Positions 32,239 to 40,759 of a DNA stretch of 64,000 nt are shown here, one piece after another (the first letter of the stretch is position 1; each line of letters starts with the position of its first letter). The notes below the pieces were generated by a model that was not told the DNA's origin, did no database searches, and saw only the letters and a program-made list of their open reading frames with translations. This stretch comes from Nonomuraea sp. NBC_00507 (lineage in GTDB: Bacteria > Actinomycetota > Actinomycetes > Streptosporangiales > Streptosporangiaceae). Position numbers and translations under genes: made by a program. Location of the stretch: the NCBI RefSeq assembly GCF_036013525.1, contig NZ_CP107853.1, positions 6,510,001 through 6,574,000 on the forward strand, read 5' to 3'.

Positions 32239-33053
32239 GACGCGCGTCGCAGTACGCCGCGCTGGCCGCGTACATCGTCTTCCTGGCCTTTCCGCTGGTC
32301 TGGCTGCTGTCCACGGCGCTGAAGACGCCGCAGGAGATGGCGCTGGCCGACCCGACGTGGATCCCGCGCGAGCCGACGCTCGCCAACTTCACCGACGCCT
32401 TCGGCGAGCAGGACCTCGTCGGCGCGGCCGTGCGCAGCCTGGGGGTGGCGCTCGCCAGCAGCGTGATCACCGTGCTGATCTCGCTGCCGGCGGCCTACGC
32501 CATGGCCCGCTATCGCGGCCTGGTCAACAAGATCGCGATCGGGTGGGTGCTGGTCAGCCAGGTGTTCCCGTTCATCCTGATCATCATCCCGCTCTTCATG
32601 ATCCTGCGCGATCTGGAGCTGGTGAACACGCTGCCCGGCCTGGTGGTCGTGCACGTGACGTTCACGCTGCCGTTCGCGCTGTGGATGTTGCAGGGGTACG
32701 TCCGCGCGGTGCCGGTCGAGCTGGAGGAGGCCGCGGCCGTGGACGGGGCGACCCGGCTGCGCTCCATCATCAAGGTCGTGGCGCCGCTGCTCGCACCAGG
32801 CGTGGTGGCCACGCTGCTGTTCGCGTTCATCTCGTCCTGGAACGAGTTCATGTTCGCGCTCGTCATCCTGCAGAACCCCGACGTCATGACGCTCCCGCTC
32901 ACGCTGGTGAGGTTCACCGGCCCGGAGGGGGTGGCCAGGCTCGGCCCGCTGGCCGCGGCGTCGCTCATGGCGACGATCCCGAGCCTGATCTTCTTCGCAA
33001 TCATTCAGCGGCGACTGAAGTCCGGCCTGATGGCCGGCGCCGTCAAGGGCTAG
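32235..33053 (+). CDS. ABC sugar importer permease 2 (ARH operon)
   Basis: A 272-residue MalG-type permease. N-terminal helix at 5-25, cytoplasmic EAA loop VELEEAAAVDGATRLRSIIKVVAP and C-terminal helix ending RRLKSGLMAGAVKG. It starts with ATGA overlap on permease 1 and is followed after 9 bases, including AGGAGG, by the binding protein. Confidence 0.93.
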   Translation: MRRASQYAALAAYIVFLAFPLVWLLSTALKTPQEMALADPTWIPREPTLANFTDAFGEQDLVGAAVRSLGVALASSVITVLISLPAAYAMARYRGLVNKIAIGWVLVSQVFPFILIIIPLFMILRDLELVNTLPGLVVVHVTFTLPFALWMLQGYVRAVPVELEEAAAVDGATRLRSIIKVVAPLLAPGVVATLLFAFISSWNEFMFALVILQNPDVMTLPLTLVRFTGPEGVARLGPLAAASLMATIPSLIFFAIIQRRLKSGLMAGAVKG

Positions 33054-33062
33054 GAGGCTCAT

Positions 33063-34376
33063 ATGCGAATCACGTCCGCTCTGGCGGCCGCGGCGATCGT
33101 CGCGCTGGCCGCCGCATGCGGCAGCGGAGGCGGCGGCGGATCCTCGTCCTCCTCCGCCCCCAGCGAGCCAGTAAAGATCAATTTCCTCAGCCTGGCGTGG
33201 CAGAAGGAATCCGTCGCCGCGAACAAGCAGCTCGTGGACGAATGGAACAAGGCCAACCCCACCATCCAGGTCACCTACGTCCAGGGCAGCTGGGACAACG
33301 TCAACGACCAGCTCGTCACCCAGTTCGCCGGCGGCACGGCGCCCGACGTCATCCACAACGACTCGCCCGCGCTGTCCGGTTTCGCCACCGACGGCTACCT
33401 GCTGGACCTGAAGGACAAGCTGCCCGCCGAGCTGAAGAGCGACATCCCGCAGGCCGCCTGGGACACCGTCACCTTCGACGGCGGCAAGGGCGAGCAGGGC
33501 GTCTACGGCGTGCCGTTCCTGCAGGAGTCGCAGGTCATCATCGCCAACAAGAAGCTGCTCGAGGCCTCCAAGGTCCGCATCCCCACGGCGGACAACCCGT
33601 GGACGTGGGACGAGTTCTCCGCGGCCGCCAAGACGATGACCAAGGGCGATGCGTTCGGCGTGGCCTGGCCGATGAAGTCGCCGGTCAACAAGACGCTCAA
33701 CCTGGCGCTCAACTACGGCGGCACCTTCTTCCAGACCGGCGCCGACGGCAAGACCACGGTCAAGGTCGGGCCCGAGGAGCGTGAGGTGCTCCAGCGCATC
33801 CACGACCAGCTCTACAAGGACAAGTCCGCCGACCCGGCCGCGCTCGGCCAGGGCACCGCCGACCCGCTGCCCGCCTTCTACAAGGGCAAGTTCGCCTTGC
33901 TGCCGGCCGGCGTGTTCCTCCGTCAGCAGGTCGCCGAGCAGGCGCCGGACGGGTTCGAGTGGGTCACCCTGCCCGGGCCCAAGGGCACCACGGCCCAGCA
34001 GGGCGCGGTCTCGCAGACGCTGTCGATCGCGCAGGACAGCAAGCACCCTGACGAGGCCATGAAGTTCATCGCCTTCTTCCTGAACGGCCCCAACCAGGCC
34101 AAGCTCGCCAAGGGCGACTGGCTGCTGCCGACCTCCCAGTCGGCCGCCGCCGACCCGGCGATGACCACCCAGGAGAACGGCTGGGACGTGGCCACCGCCT
34201 CCGCCAAGAACCTCGTCGTGGCGCCGTTCCTCAAGGTGAACGGGTTCGACGAGTGGAAGAGCAAGGTCGCCACGCCCGTGCTGCAGGAGTTCTACGCCAA
34301 CAAGATCACCATCGACGAGGCGGCCAAGCGGCTCGTCGACGAGGGCAACAAGGTGCTGGAGCGGTACCAGAGGTGA
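33063..34376 (+). CDS. Sugar-binding lipoprotein (ARH operon)
   Basis: A 437-residue substrate-binding protein with lipoprotein signal (hydrophobic AALAAAAIVALAAAC, Cys about 20) and a Gly/Ser linker. Family 1 segments are INFLSLAWQKESVAANKQLV, GGTAPDVIHNDSP and YGVPFLQESQVIIANKKLLE. It presumably captures the extracellular ribosyl or ADP-ribosyl-like substrate for the two permeases; the ligand cannot be read from sequence. It overlaps the first ARH gene by four bases (GTGA). Confidence 0.92.
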   Translation: MRITSALAAAAIVALAAACGSGGGGGSSSSSAPSEPVKINFLSLAWQKESVAANKQLVDEWNKANPTIQVTYVQGSWDNVNDQLVTQFAGGTAPDVIHNDSPALSGFATDGYLLDLKDKLPAELKSDIPQAAWDTVTFDGGKGEQGVYGVPFLQESQVIIANKKLLEASKVRIPTADNPWTWDEFSAAAKTMTKGDAFGVAWPMKSPVNKTLNLALNYGGTFFQTGADGKTTVKVGPEEREVLQRIHDQLYKDKSADPAALGQGTADPLPAFYKGKFALLPAGVFLRQQVAEQAPDGFEWVTLPGPKGTTAQQGAVSQTLSIAQDSKHPDEAMKFIAFFLNGPNQAKLAKGDWLLPTSQSAAADPAMTTQENGWDVATASAKNLVVAPFLKVNGFDEWKSKVATPVLQEFYANKITIDEAAKRLVDEGNKVLERYQR

Positions 34377-35413
34377 TCTCCCATCGGGACAGGGCCCGGG
34401 GGTGTCTGCTCGGCCTGGCGGCCGGGGACGCCCTCGGGGCTCCCGCCGAGAACCTGACGCCGGCGGAGATCCGGCGGCGGTGGGGGCGGCTCACCGAGAT
34501 CGAGGGCGGGGGCACGGACGACACCGAGTACGCCATCTTCGCCGCGTCGCTGCTGGCGCGGCACGGGCACGGGCTGACGCCTGAGCTGGTGGCGCAGGCG
34601 TACCGGACGGAGATCATCCCGCGGGTGGCCGGGCCGATGCGGGGAGCCGGGTTCTCCGAGCTGGGCACCGTCGAAGCGCTTCGACGCGGCCTGGAACCGC
34701 CGCTGACCGGGCTGGTTCACTCGCACGGGTGGTCCGACGGGCTCGCCATGCGGGCCGCGCCGTACGGGATCTTCTGTCCGGGGGATCCGGTGGAGGCGGC
34801 TCGGCTGGTGGAACAGGACGGGCTGGTCAGTGGGTCCGGCGAGGGCATCCTGGGCGGTCGCGCCGTCGCCGGCGCGGTGGCCGCCGCCATGGGCGGTGCG
34901 CCGGTGCGGGATGTCGTGGCCGCCGCACTGTCCGTCATCCCCGCCGACTCGTGGACGGCCAGGAACATTGTGCGGGTGTGCGACGTGCTCGGCCCCTCGC
35001 CGTCCACGGGCGCCGGTACGGCGGGAGGGGGATCGGCGGAGTCCGGCGCAACGCGTGCGGCGGCCGGCCCTGGTGAGGACGAACTCGGGCTCGTCGAGGC
35101 GTTGCACGAGGCCGTCGTCGTGAAGCACTACCCGTGGACCGACATCGCGCCCGAAGCCGTGGCGTTTGGGCTGGCCGCATTCCTGGCGGGCGACGGTGAC
35201 GTGGAGGCGGCGGTGACGTTCGGGGTGAGCCTGGGCCGGGACGCCGACACGATCGGCGCCATCGCCGGGGCGATCGCCGGGGCCCGGCAGGGCGAGAGCG
35301 GCGTACCCGGGCGGTGGGCGGCCAGAATCGGTCCTGTGACCGGGAAATGCCTGCCCGTCGTGGCCGGAAGACACGTGCTGGACGTCGCCGACGACCTGGC
35401 GAAAGGACGTTAG
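34373..35413 (+). CDS. ADP-ribosylglycohydrolase family protein 1
   Basis: A 346-residue ARH/DraG-fold hydrolase that cleaves N- or O-ribosidic bonds with two Mg ions. N-terminal GLAAGDALGAP (14-24), metal motif GTDDTEYAI (T48-D49-D50-T51) and C-terminal metal motif SLGRDADTIGAIAGAIAGA (D290, D292, T293) are all intact, so it is predicted active. Residues about 205-235 are a Gly/Ser/Ala-rich insert. Cytosolic. GTG at 34373 overlaps the binding-protein stop, so it is coupled to uptake. Next ARH gene follows after 6 bases. Confidence 0.9.
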   Translation: MISHRDRARGCLLGLAAGDALGAPAENLTPAEIRRRWGRLTEIEGGGTDDTEYAIFAASLLARHGHGLTPELVAQAYRTEIIPRVAGPMRGAGFSELGTVEALRRGLEPPLTGLVHSHGWSDGLAMRAAPYGIFCPGDPVEAARLVEQDGLVSGSGEGILGGRAVAGAVAAAMGGAPVRDVVAAALSVIPADSWTARNIVRVCDVLGPSPSTGAGTAGGGSAESGATRAAAGPGEDELGLVEALHEAVVVKHYPWTDIAPEAVAFGLAAFLAGDGDVEAAVTFGVSLGRDADTIGAIAGAIAGARQGESGVPGRWAARIGPVTGKCLPVVAGRHVLDVADDLAKGR

Positions 35414-35419
35414 ATCACG

Positions 35420-36397
35420 ATGTCGGGGGACAGGATCAGAGGCGCCATCGCCGGGCTCGCCGTCGGTGACGCCGCGGGCTGGCCCGCGGCCCGGCACCGC
35501 GCGGCCCTGCACGCGCCCTGGAGCCGGCGCCTGCACAGGGAGCTCGACGCGTTCGCGGAAGAGCACCGGATCACCACGCTGCCGGTGCCGTTCGCGCTCA
35601 ACCAGCCGACGGCGCCGCTGGCCATCGGCCCGTCCGACGACGCCGAGTGGCTCGCCTGGACGGTGCTCACCATCGACCGGCCGAGGGCGGAGGCCTTCAG
35701 GGAGCTCATCGGTGCGCAGGCGCGGGCCCGGATCTCAGTGGCCACCGCACTGGACAACCTGGCCACGGGCGTCGAGCCGCCCGCGTCCGGGCACGACAAC
35801 CCCCACCACTTCGACGACGCCGCCGCCGTCAGGGCCGTCGCGTTCGGGGTCCTGGGGAGGGACCCCACACCCGACGCCGAGGTGACGAACGCCGCCGACG
35901 GGATCCTCGCCGCCCAGGCCATGGCCGCCGCCGTGCGGGAGGCGGTCGCGTCCGGCGCGATCGGCCCGGCCGTGGAGGCGGCGCTGGCCGTGCTGCCGCC
36001 GGACACCGCCATCGGCCACAATGCCCGCATGGCGCTGGCGGCCGCGCGGAAGGCAGGCGACGCGTTCGCCGCGGTGCCCGCCCTCGACGCGGCGCTGCTC
36101 GACCACGTCTACAGCTACGGCGTCGGGGCCGCTCAGACCGTGCCCGTGGCGCTGGCGCTGGCGCTGGCGGCGGACGGCGATCTCACCAGGGCCGTCCCGG
36201 CGGCGGCGTGCCTGGCCGCGCTGGCCGACTCCGCGCCCGCGCTCGCCGGGGCGCTGACCGGGGCGTGCGGCGGATACGCGGCGATCCCGGAGGGGTGGAC
36301 CGCCTCGGCCCGTACGCTGGCCGGCTGTTGCCTGCCCGAGCTGGCGGGCAAAGATCTGATCGAACTGACGAGTCATCTCACGGAGGGAATCGCATGA
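35420..36397 (+). CDS. ADP-ribosylglycohydrolase family protein 2 (degenerate metal site)
   Basis: A 325-residue ARH-fold protein. It keeps GLAVGDAAGWPA (12-23) and a changed first metal motif PSDDAEW (S72-D73-D74-A75). The C-terminal motif, normally G-x-D-x-D-T/S, is AALADSAPALAGALTGA: the first aspartate is lost and only the D-S pair remains. It may therefore have one metal site, altered chemistry, or a structural role with a neighbour. Length and frame are intact and it is coupled to ARH 3 by ATGA, so it is not obviously a pseudogene. Confidence 0.82.
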   Translation: MSGDRIRGAIAGLAVGDAAGWPAARHRAALHAPWSRRLHRELDAFAEEHRITTLPVPFALNQPTAPLAIGPSDDAEWLAWTVLTIDRPRAEAFRELIGAQARARISVATALDNLATGVEPPASGHDNPHHFDDAAAVRAVAFGVLGRDPTPDAEVTNAADGILAAQAMAAAVREAVASGAIGPAVEAALAVLPPDTAIGHNARMALAAARKAGDAFAAVPALDAALLDHVYSYGVGAAQTVPVALALALAADGDLTRAVPAAACLAALADSAPALAGALTGACGGYAAIPEGWTASARTLAGCCLPELAGKDLIELTSHLTEGIA

Positions 36398-37533
36398 CGC
36401 CGCTTGAGGACAGGGCGACCGGCTGCGTGGCGGGGGCGGCGGTCGGTGACGCGCTGGGCGGCGCCACCGAGGGCTGGACCCCCGAACAGATCGTCGAGCG
36501 GTACGGCGGCCGCGTCGACGGCATCGTCCCGCCGTTCAACGAGGACTGGCGCAACGCCCGCCCCATCGCGCCGTACCACAAGGGCGACGGCCACATCACC
36601 GACGACACGCTGATGACGCACGCCCTGATCCGCGTGTACGAGAAGGCCGGCCGCCACCTCGACGCGTACGCCATGGCCGACCACCTCGTGCCCGAGCTCA
36701 TGGGCGAGCGCCGCTGGATCCCCGAGCTGGAGAGCGACGCGCTGCCGCTGCAGCGGATCTTCCTGGCCGAGAAGTGGATCGTGGCCAGACTGCACTACGG
36801 GCACGTGGACCCGCGCGAGGCCGGTGTCGGAAACATCGTGAACTGCGGCGCGGCCATGTACGTCGCCCCCGTCGGCATCGTCAACGCCGCCGACCCCGAC
36901 GCCGCCTACGCCGAGGCCATCGACCTGACCGGGGCCCACCAGTCCAGCTACGGCCGCGAGGCCGCCGGCGTCATGGCGGCCGCCGTCGCCGAGGCCATGC
37001 GGCCGGGCGCCACCACGGACTCCGTGGTCGCCGCCTGCCTGCGGCTGGCCAAGGACGGCACGCGGGCGGCCATCGAGTCTGTCTGCGAGGCGGCGGCCGG
37101 GCTCGGGCACTGGGACGGGTCGTTCGAGGCGCTGCGGGCCGCCGTCCGGCCGTATGACACGGTCGCCGACACCTACCGCGACCAAGGACTGGGGGCGCGG
37201 CGGCCGAGCCGGCTGCACAGCATCGAGGAGCTGCCGCTGGCGCTCGGCTTCCTGGTGATCGCCAAGGGCGACTACCGCGACACCGTGCTCGGCGGCGTCA
37301 ACTACGGGCGTGACGCCGACTCGATCGCCTCCATGGGCGGCGCCATCGCGGGCGCGCTCGGCGGGCTGAGCGCCGTGCCGGCGGAGTGGGCGGAAGGGGT
37401 CGGGGCGGCGAGCCGTACCGACCTGGTGGGGCCGGGGCTCGCGATCGCGGAGGTGGCGCGCCGGGTGCACGCCGACGACCTGGTACGGCGCCGCGCCCAC
37501 GAGGCCGCCTTCGCCGACCTCGACCGCCGATGA
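36394..37533 (+). CDS. ADP-ribosylglycohydrolase family protein 3
   Basis: A 379-residue ARH-fold hydrolase with complete motifs: GAAVGDALGGATEGW (14-28), HITDDTLMTHAL (T69-D70-D71-T72) and YGRDADSIASMGGAIAGA (D307, D309, S310). It is longer than ARH 1, with an added segment around 50-65 (NEDWRNARPIAPYHKGDG) near the active-site entrance, suggesting a different substrate or leaving group. It is coupled by ATGA overlap at both ends. Predicted active and cytosolic. Confidence 0.9.
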   Translation: MTPLEDRATGCVAGAAVGDALGGATEGWTPEQIVERYGGRVDGIVPPFNEDWRNARPIAPYHKGDGHITDDTLMTHALIRVYEKAGRHLDAYAMADHLVPELMGERRWIPELESDALPLQRIFLAEKWIVARLHYGHVDPREAGVGNIVNCGAAMYVAPVGIVNAADPDAAYAEAIDLTGAHQSSYGREAAGVMAAAVAEAMRPGATTDSVVAACLRLAKDGTRAAIESVCEAAAGLGHWDGSFEALRAAVRPYDTVADTYRDQGLGARRPSRLHSIEELPLALGFLVIAKGDYRDTVLGGVNYGRDADSIASMGGAIAGALGGLSAVPAEWAEGVGAASRTDLVGPGLAIAEVARRVHADDLVRRRAHEAAFADLDRR

Positions 37534-38921
37534 TCCGCCTCACCTGGGTCCAGCCCGAGGACCTGATCGGGCACGAGTTCCGCCAGGCCGCCGAGGACGG
37601 CCGTGACCCCGGGGCCGTCCAGGAGATCGCCGATCGATGGCACGCGGCGGGCGGCCACGACGCGCCGCCCCGAGCCGGCGCCTCGGACCCGGAGGCCGCC
37701 CGGCTGCGCGGCTTGGCCCAGGACCTGCTGGACGAGCTGGCGGCCGTCCCGTCGCCATCGGCCGAGCCGTCGGACCTGCCCGCCATCATCGCCGCCTGCC
37801 CGGCTTGGCCCACCCACCCGTCCGTCCCTGGGGCGGAAGCCGTCGACGCGGGCGGCCAACGAGTGCCGGCCGTGAGCGGCGCGGTCGCCGACCCGGCGCG
37901 GGTGCTGGGGGCGTGGCTCGGGCGGGCGGCCGGGTGCGTGCTCGGCAAGCCCGTCGAGAAGATCCCGCGCGAAGGCATCAGGCAGATCGCCGAGGCCACC
38001 GGCAACTGGCCCATCCGCGGCTGGTTCACCGCGAAAGGCCTCCCTGACGACATCGCCCGCCGCTGGCCCTGGAACCGCCGCAGCGCCGTCAACTCGCTCG
38101 CCGAGAACATCGACGGCATCCCCGAGGACGACGACCTCAACTACCCGCTGCTCGCCCTGACCGTCCTGGAGCGCCACGGCCGCGCCTTCACCACTGACGA
38201 CGTGGCCAAGCTGTGGCTCGACGAGCTGCCGGCCGGCCGTACGTTCACCGCCGAACGCGTCGCGTACCGCAACCTCCTGGACGGCGTCGAGCCGCCGCGC
38301 ACGGCCTCCCACCGCAACCCGTTCCGCGAATGGATCGGTGCCCTGATCAGGGCGGATGTCTACGGCTGGGTCAACCCGGGCGATCCGGCCACGGCCGCCG
38401 AGTACGCCTGGCGCGACGCCCGCCTCACCCACACCGCGAACGGGATCTACGGGGCGATGTTCGCGGCCGCGATGTGCGCCACCTCGCTGGTCGCCACGTC
38501 GCCGGAGGAGGTCGTGGCGGCGGGCCTGTCCGTCGTGCCCGCGGGCTCGCGCCTGCACGAGGCGGTACGCCTGGCCGTCGAGGACGCCGCTGTGGAAAAG
38601 GACTTCGAACGGGTCGTCGACCGCCTGTACGAGCGCCACGGCTCGCTCCACTGGGTCCACGCGATCAACAACGCCGCCCTCGTCGCCGCCGCCCTGATCC
38701 ACGGCAGGGGCTACTTCACCGCCACGATCGCCGGAGCGGTGGCGGGCGGCTGGGACACCGACTCGGCCGCCGCCACGGCCGGGTCCGTCGCGGGCGCGCT
38801 CAACGGCGGCGTGCCGGACCAGTGGCGGATGCGCGACAGCCTGGCCAGCAGCCTGACCGGGTTCGACGGGGTGAGCCTCGTGGAGCTGGCACGGCGTACT
38901 CAGGAGATGATGCACTCATGA
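37530..38921 (+). CDS. ADP-ribosylglycohydrolase family protein 4 (N-extended)
   Basis: A 463-residue variant. The first 125 residues are an extra region without a recognised fold, beginning MIRLTWVQPEDLIGHEFRQA. The ARH core then starts at AWLGRAAGCVLGKPVEK (GR replaces the usual GD). The first metal motif is PEDDDLNY (E199-D202 region) in place of TDDT, and the C-terminal one is GGWDTDSAAATAGSVAGAL. This is a separate ARH subfamily, not a recent copy of the others. It overlaps ARH 3 and the ribokinase by four bases each. Confidence 0.88.
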   Translation: MIRLTWVQPEDLIGHEFRQAAEDGRDPGAVQEIADRWHAAGGHDAPPRAGASDPEAARLRGLAQDLLDELAAVPSPSAEPSDLPAIIAACPAWPTHPSVPGAEAVDAGGQRVPAVSGAVADPARVLGAWLGRAAGCVLGKPVEKIPREGIRQIAEATGNWPIRGWFTAKGLPDDIARRWPWNRRSAVNSLAENIDGIPEDDDLNYPLLALTVLERHGRAFTTDDVAKLWLDELPAGRTFTAERVAYRNLLDGVEPPRTASHRNPFREWIGALIRADVYGWVNPGDPATAAEYAWRDARLTHTANGIYGAMFAAAMCATSLVATSPEEVVAAGLSVVPAGSRLHEAVRLAVEDAAVEKDFERVVDRLYERHGSLHWVHAINNAALVAAALIHGRGYFTATIAGAVAGGWDTDSAAATAGSVAGALNGGVPDQWRMRDSLASSLTGFDGVSLVELARRTQEMMHS

Positions 38922-39802
38922 TCTCGGTTTTCGGCAGCGCCAACATGGACCTGGTCGCCTACGTCTCCGAAGCCCCGAAGCGGGGTGAAACGGTCACCGG
39001 CCACCGTTTCCGAACCATTCCCGGTGGCAAGGGGGCCAACCAGGCCATCGCCGCCGCCCGGGCGGGCGCGGAGGTGGCGTTCCTCGGGGCGGTCGGCGAC
39101 GACGGCTTCGGGGCGGAGCTGCGGGCCACGCTGTCGGAGGCCGGGGTGGACGTACGCGGCCTGCGTCAGGTACCCGGCCCCAGTGGCATCGCGCACATCG
39201 TGGTGGACGACGACGGCGGCAACTCGATCATCGTTGTGCCCGGCGCGAACGGCACCGTCGCCGGCCCCTCGGGCGACGACTTGGCCCTGATCGCGCGTTC
39301 GGAGGCGCTGCTGTTGCAGCTGGAGCTGCCCATGGCGGCCGTGGTGGCGGCAGCGGAGGCCGGCCAGGTCGCGGGCGTGCCCGTCATCCTCACCCCGGCG
39401 CCCGCCCAGCCGCTCCCGGACGCGTTGCTCGACGCGGTCACGCTGATCGTCCCGAACGAGCACGAGGCCGCCGCCATCACCGGCGCCACCGCCCCCGACG
39501 CCGCCCTGGACGCGCTGCTCGAACGGGTCGAGGAGGCCGTGATCACGCTGGGCTCGCAGGGCGCTCTGTACGGATCCCGGTCCGGGGAGCGGGTGCGGGT
39601 GCCGGCGGTCGAGGTGAAGGCGGTGGACACGACGGCGGCCGGGGACACCTTCGTGGGCGCCCTGGCCGTGGCCCGTGCCGAACGGCTGCCCATGGCGGAC
39701 GCCCTCCGCTTCGCCTCCACGGCGGCGGCGCTGTCCGTGCAGCGCGAGGGCGCCAGCACGTCGATGCCCACGCGCTGGGAGATCGAGGACTTCCTCACCT
39801 GA
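38918..39802 (+). CDS. rbsK: Ribokinase-like PfkB sugar kinase
   Basis: A 294-residue PfkB kinase. N-terminal SANMDLVAYV and PGGKGANQAIAAARAG are characteristic of ribokinase (NxD and GGKGANQA contact ribose), VPNEHEAAAITG is the middle motif, and DTTAAGDTFVGAL holds the anion hole and catalytic Asp. It phosphorylates ribose or a close pentose at C5 with ATP. As last gene of the operon, coupled to four ARH-fold hydrolases, it indicates that their product is ribose or a ribose derivative entering the pentose phosphate pathway. Confidence 0.9.
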   Translation: MISVFGSANMDLVAYVSEAPKRGETVTGHRFRTIPGGKGANQAIAAARAGAEVAFLGAVGDDGFGAELRATLSEAGVDVRGLRQVPGPSGIAHIVVDDDGGNSIIVVPGANGTVAGPSGDDLALIARSEALLLQLELPMAAVVAAAEAGQVAGVPVILTPAPAQPLPDALLDAVTLIVPNEHEAAAITGATAPDAALDALLERVEEAVITLGSQGALYGSRSGERVRVPAVEVKAVDTTAAGDTFVGALAVARAERLPMADALRFASTAAALSVQREGASTSMPTRWEIEDFLT

Positions 39803-39815
39803 CCGCGCCCCGGCG

Positions 39816-40376
39816 TCAGGACCGTTCGTAACGCAGCAGCACCGTCCGCGCGTCGAACGTTCGCGAGTCCACCAGCCGCAGATCGACCCGGTCCTTCAGC
39901 GGCGGGAACACAGGCTTGCCGCCACCGAGCACCACCGGGTGCACCATGATGTGGTACTCGTCGATCAGCCTCAGCTCGGTGAGGGCGGACGCCAGCTGAG
40001 AGCCGCCGTTCAGCAGCAGGTCCTGGTTCGCCTGGCGCTTCAGCTCCGCGACCTCCTCGGAGAGGTTGCCGGATACGATCCTGGTGTTCCAGCCCGCCTC
40101 CTTCAGAGTCGAGGAGAAGACGACCTTCGGGGTGCGGCGCCAGATGGGCGCGAACTTGAGGTCGTGCGGGTGGTCCGACATGGACTCGGCGTCCGGCCAG
40201 AAGCTCGACATCATGTCCCACACGACGCGGCCGTACAGGAAGGTGCCGACCCCCGCCTGGATCTCGTCCCCATACGCCGACAGCTCCGGCCCCATCTCCG
40301 GCCAGTCGAACTCGCCGTTCGGGCCCTCGATGTAGCCGTCGACGGAAGTGTGGACCCAGTAGATGAGCTTGCCCAT
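39816..40376 (-). CDS. RibD C-terminal/dihydrofolate-reductase-like protein
   Basis: A 186-residue protein of the DHFR-like RibD_C family. LIYWVHTSVDGYIEGPNGEFDW is the typical start, VGTFLYGRVVWDMM and LLNGGSQLASALTELRLIDE are the NADPH-binding segments, and VVLGGGKPVFP the late motif. Most such stand-alone proteins are uncharacterised NADPH reductases rather than true DHFR or riboflavin enzymes. ATG at 40376 with AAGGAG seven bases before; the 19 upstream in-frame codons are not part of the family. Confidence 0.88.
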   Translation of the reverse strand: MGKLIYWVHTSVDGYIEGPNGEFDWPEMGPELSAYGDEIQAGVGTFLYGRVVWDMMSSFWPDAESMSDHPHDLKFAPIWRRTPKVVFSSTLKEAGWNTRIVSGNLSEEVAELKRQANQDLLLNGGSQLASALTELRLIDEYHIMVHPVVLGGGKPVFPPLKDRVDLRLVDSRTFDARTVLLRYERS

Positions 40377-40470
40377 GATGTGCTCCTTCGTCTTTCGTTT
40401 TTCGTCGTTCTCGTGACTGGGTCGGAGCCGCATCCGGGTTCTCTACATCCTTCTCGAAGAAATTCCCCGA

Positions 40471-40650
40471 TCAGTTCTCGTGGGTCCAAGGGAGCGTGGC
40501 CGGGCTGGTGGTGTGCACCCTGGCCATCAGGCCGGGCAGGTGCCAGGCGGGCTCCTTCGGCCACGGATCCGGTGGGGTGAACCTGAACAGCAGGACCCGG
40601 TTGCTGGGGTCGGCGAGGACGACGCGGGGGGGCTGGTTGACACCTCCGAC
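40471..40650 (-). pseudogene. Nudix hydrolase remnant
   Basis: In the 383-base gap between the RibD-like gene and pyrF the minus strand encodes RVVLADPSNRVLLFRFTPPD and then PAWHLPG, the first strands of an actinobacterial Nudix hydrolase up to where the Nudix box (GG-x5-E) should begin. It then jumps to MARVHTTSPATLPW and stops at 40471. The entire Nudix box is absent and no start codon is found in frame at the expected place, so this is an internally deleted relic. The rest of the gap (40651-40759 and 40377-40470) shows no gene. Confidence 0.6.
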
Positions 40651-40759
40651 CCCCACCCCCGCAGGCTGGGCCGCGGTCGCTTGGTGTGTCGGGTGGGTGG
40701 TGCGCTGGCGGGTCGTTGAGCCGAGGGCGGTGCTCGTGGCCGTCAACCGCTCTCTCCGG

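Noticed and set aside
34373..38921. ARH genes considered as a DraG-type nitrogenase control or DarTG-like toxin-antitoxin system
   Set aside because: There are no nitrogenase, ADP-ribosyltransferase or toxin genes nearby, whereas an importer and ribokinase are in the same operon.
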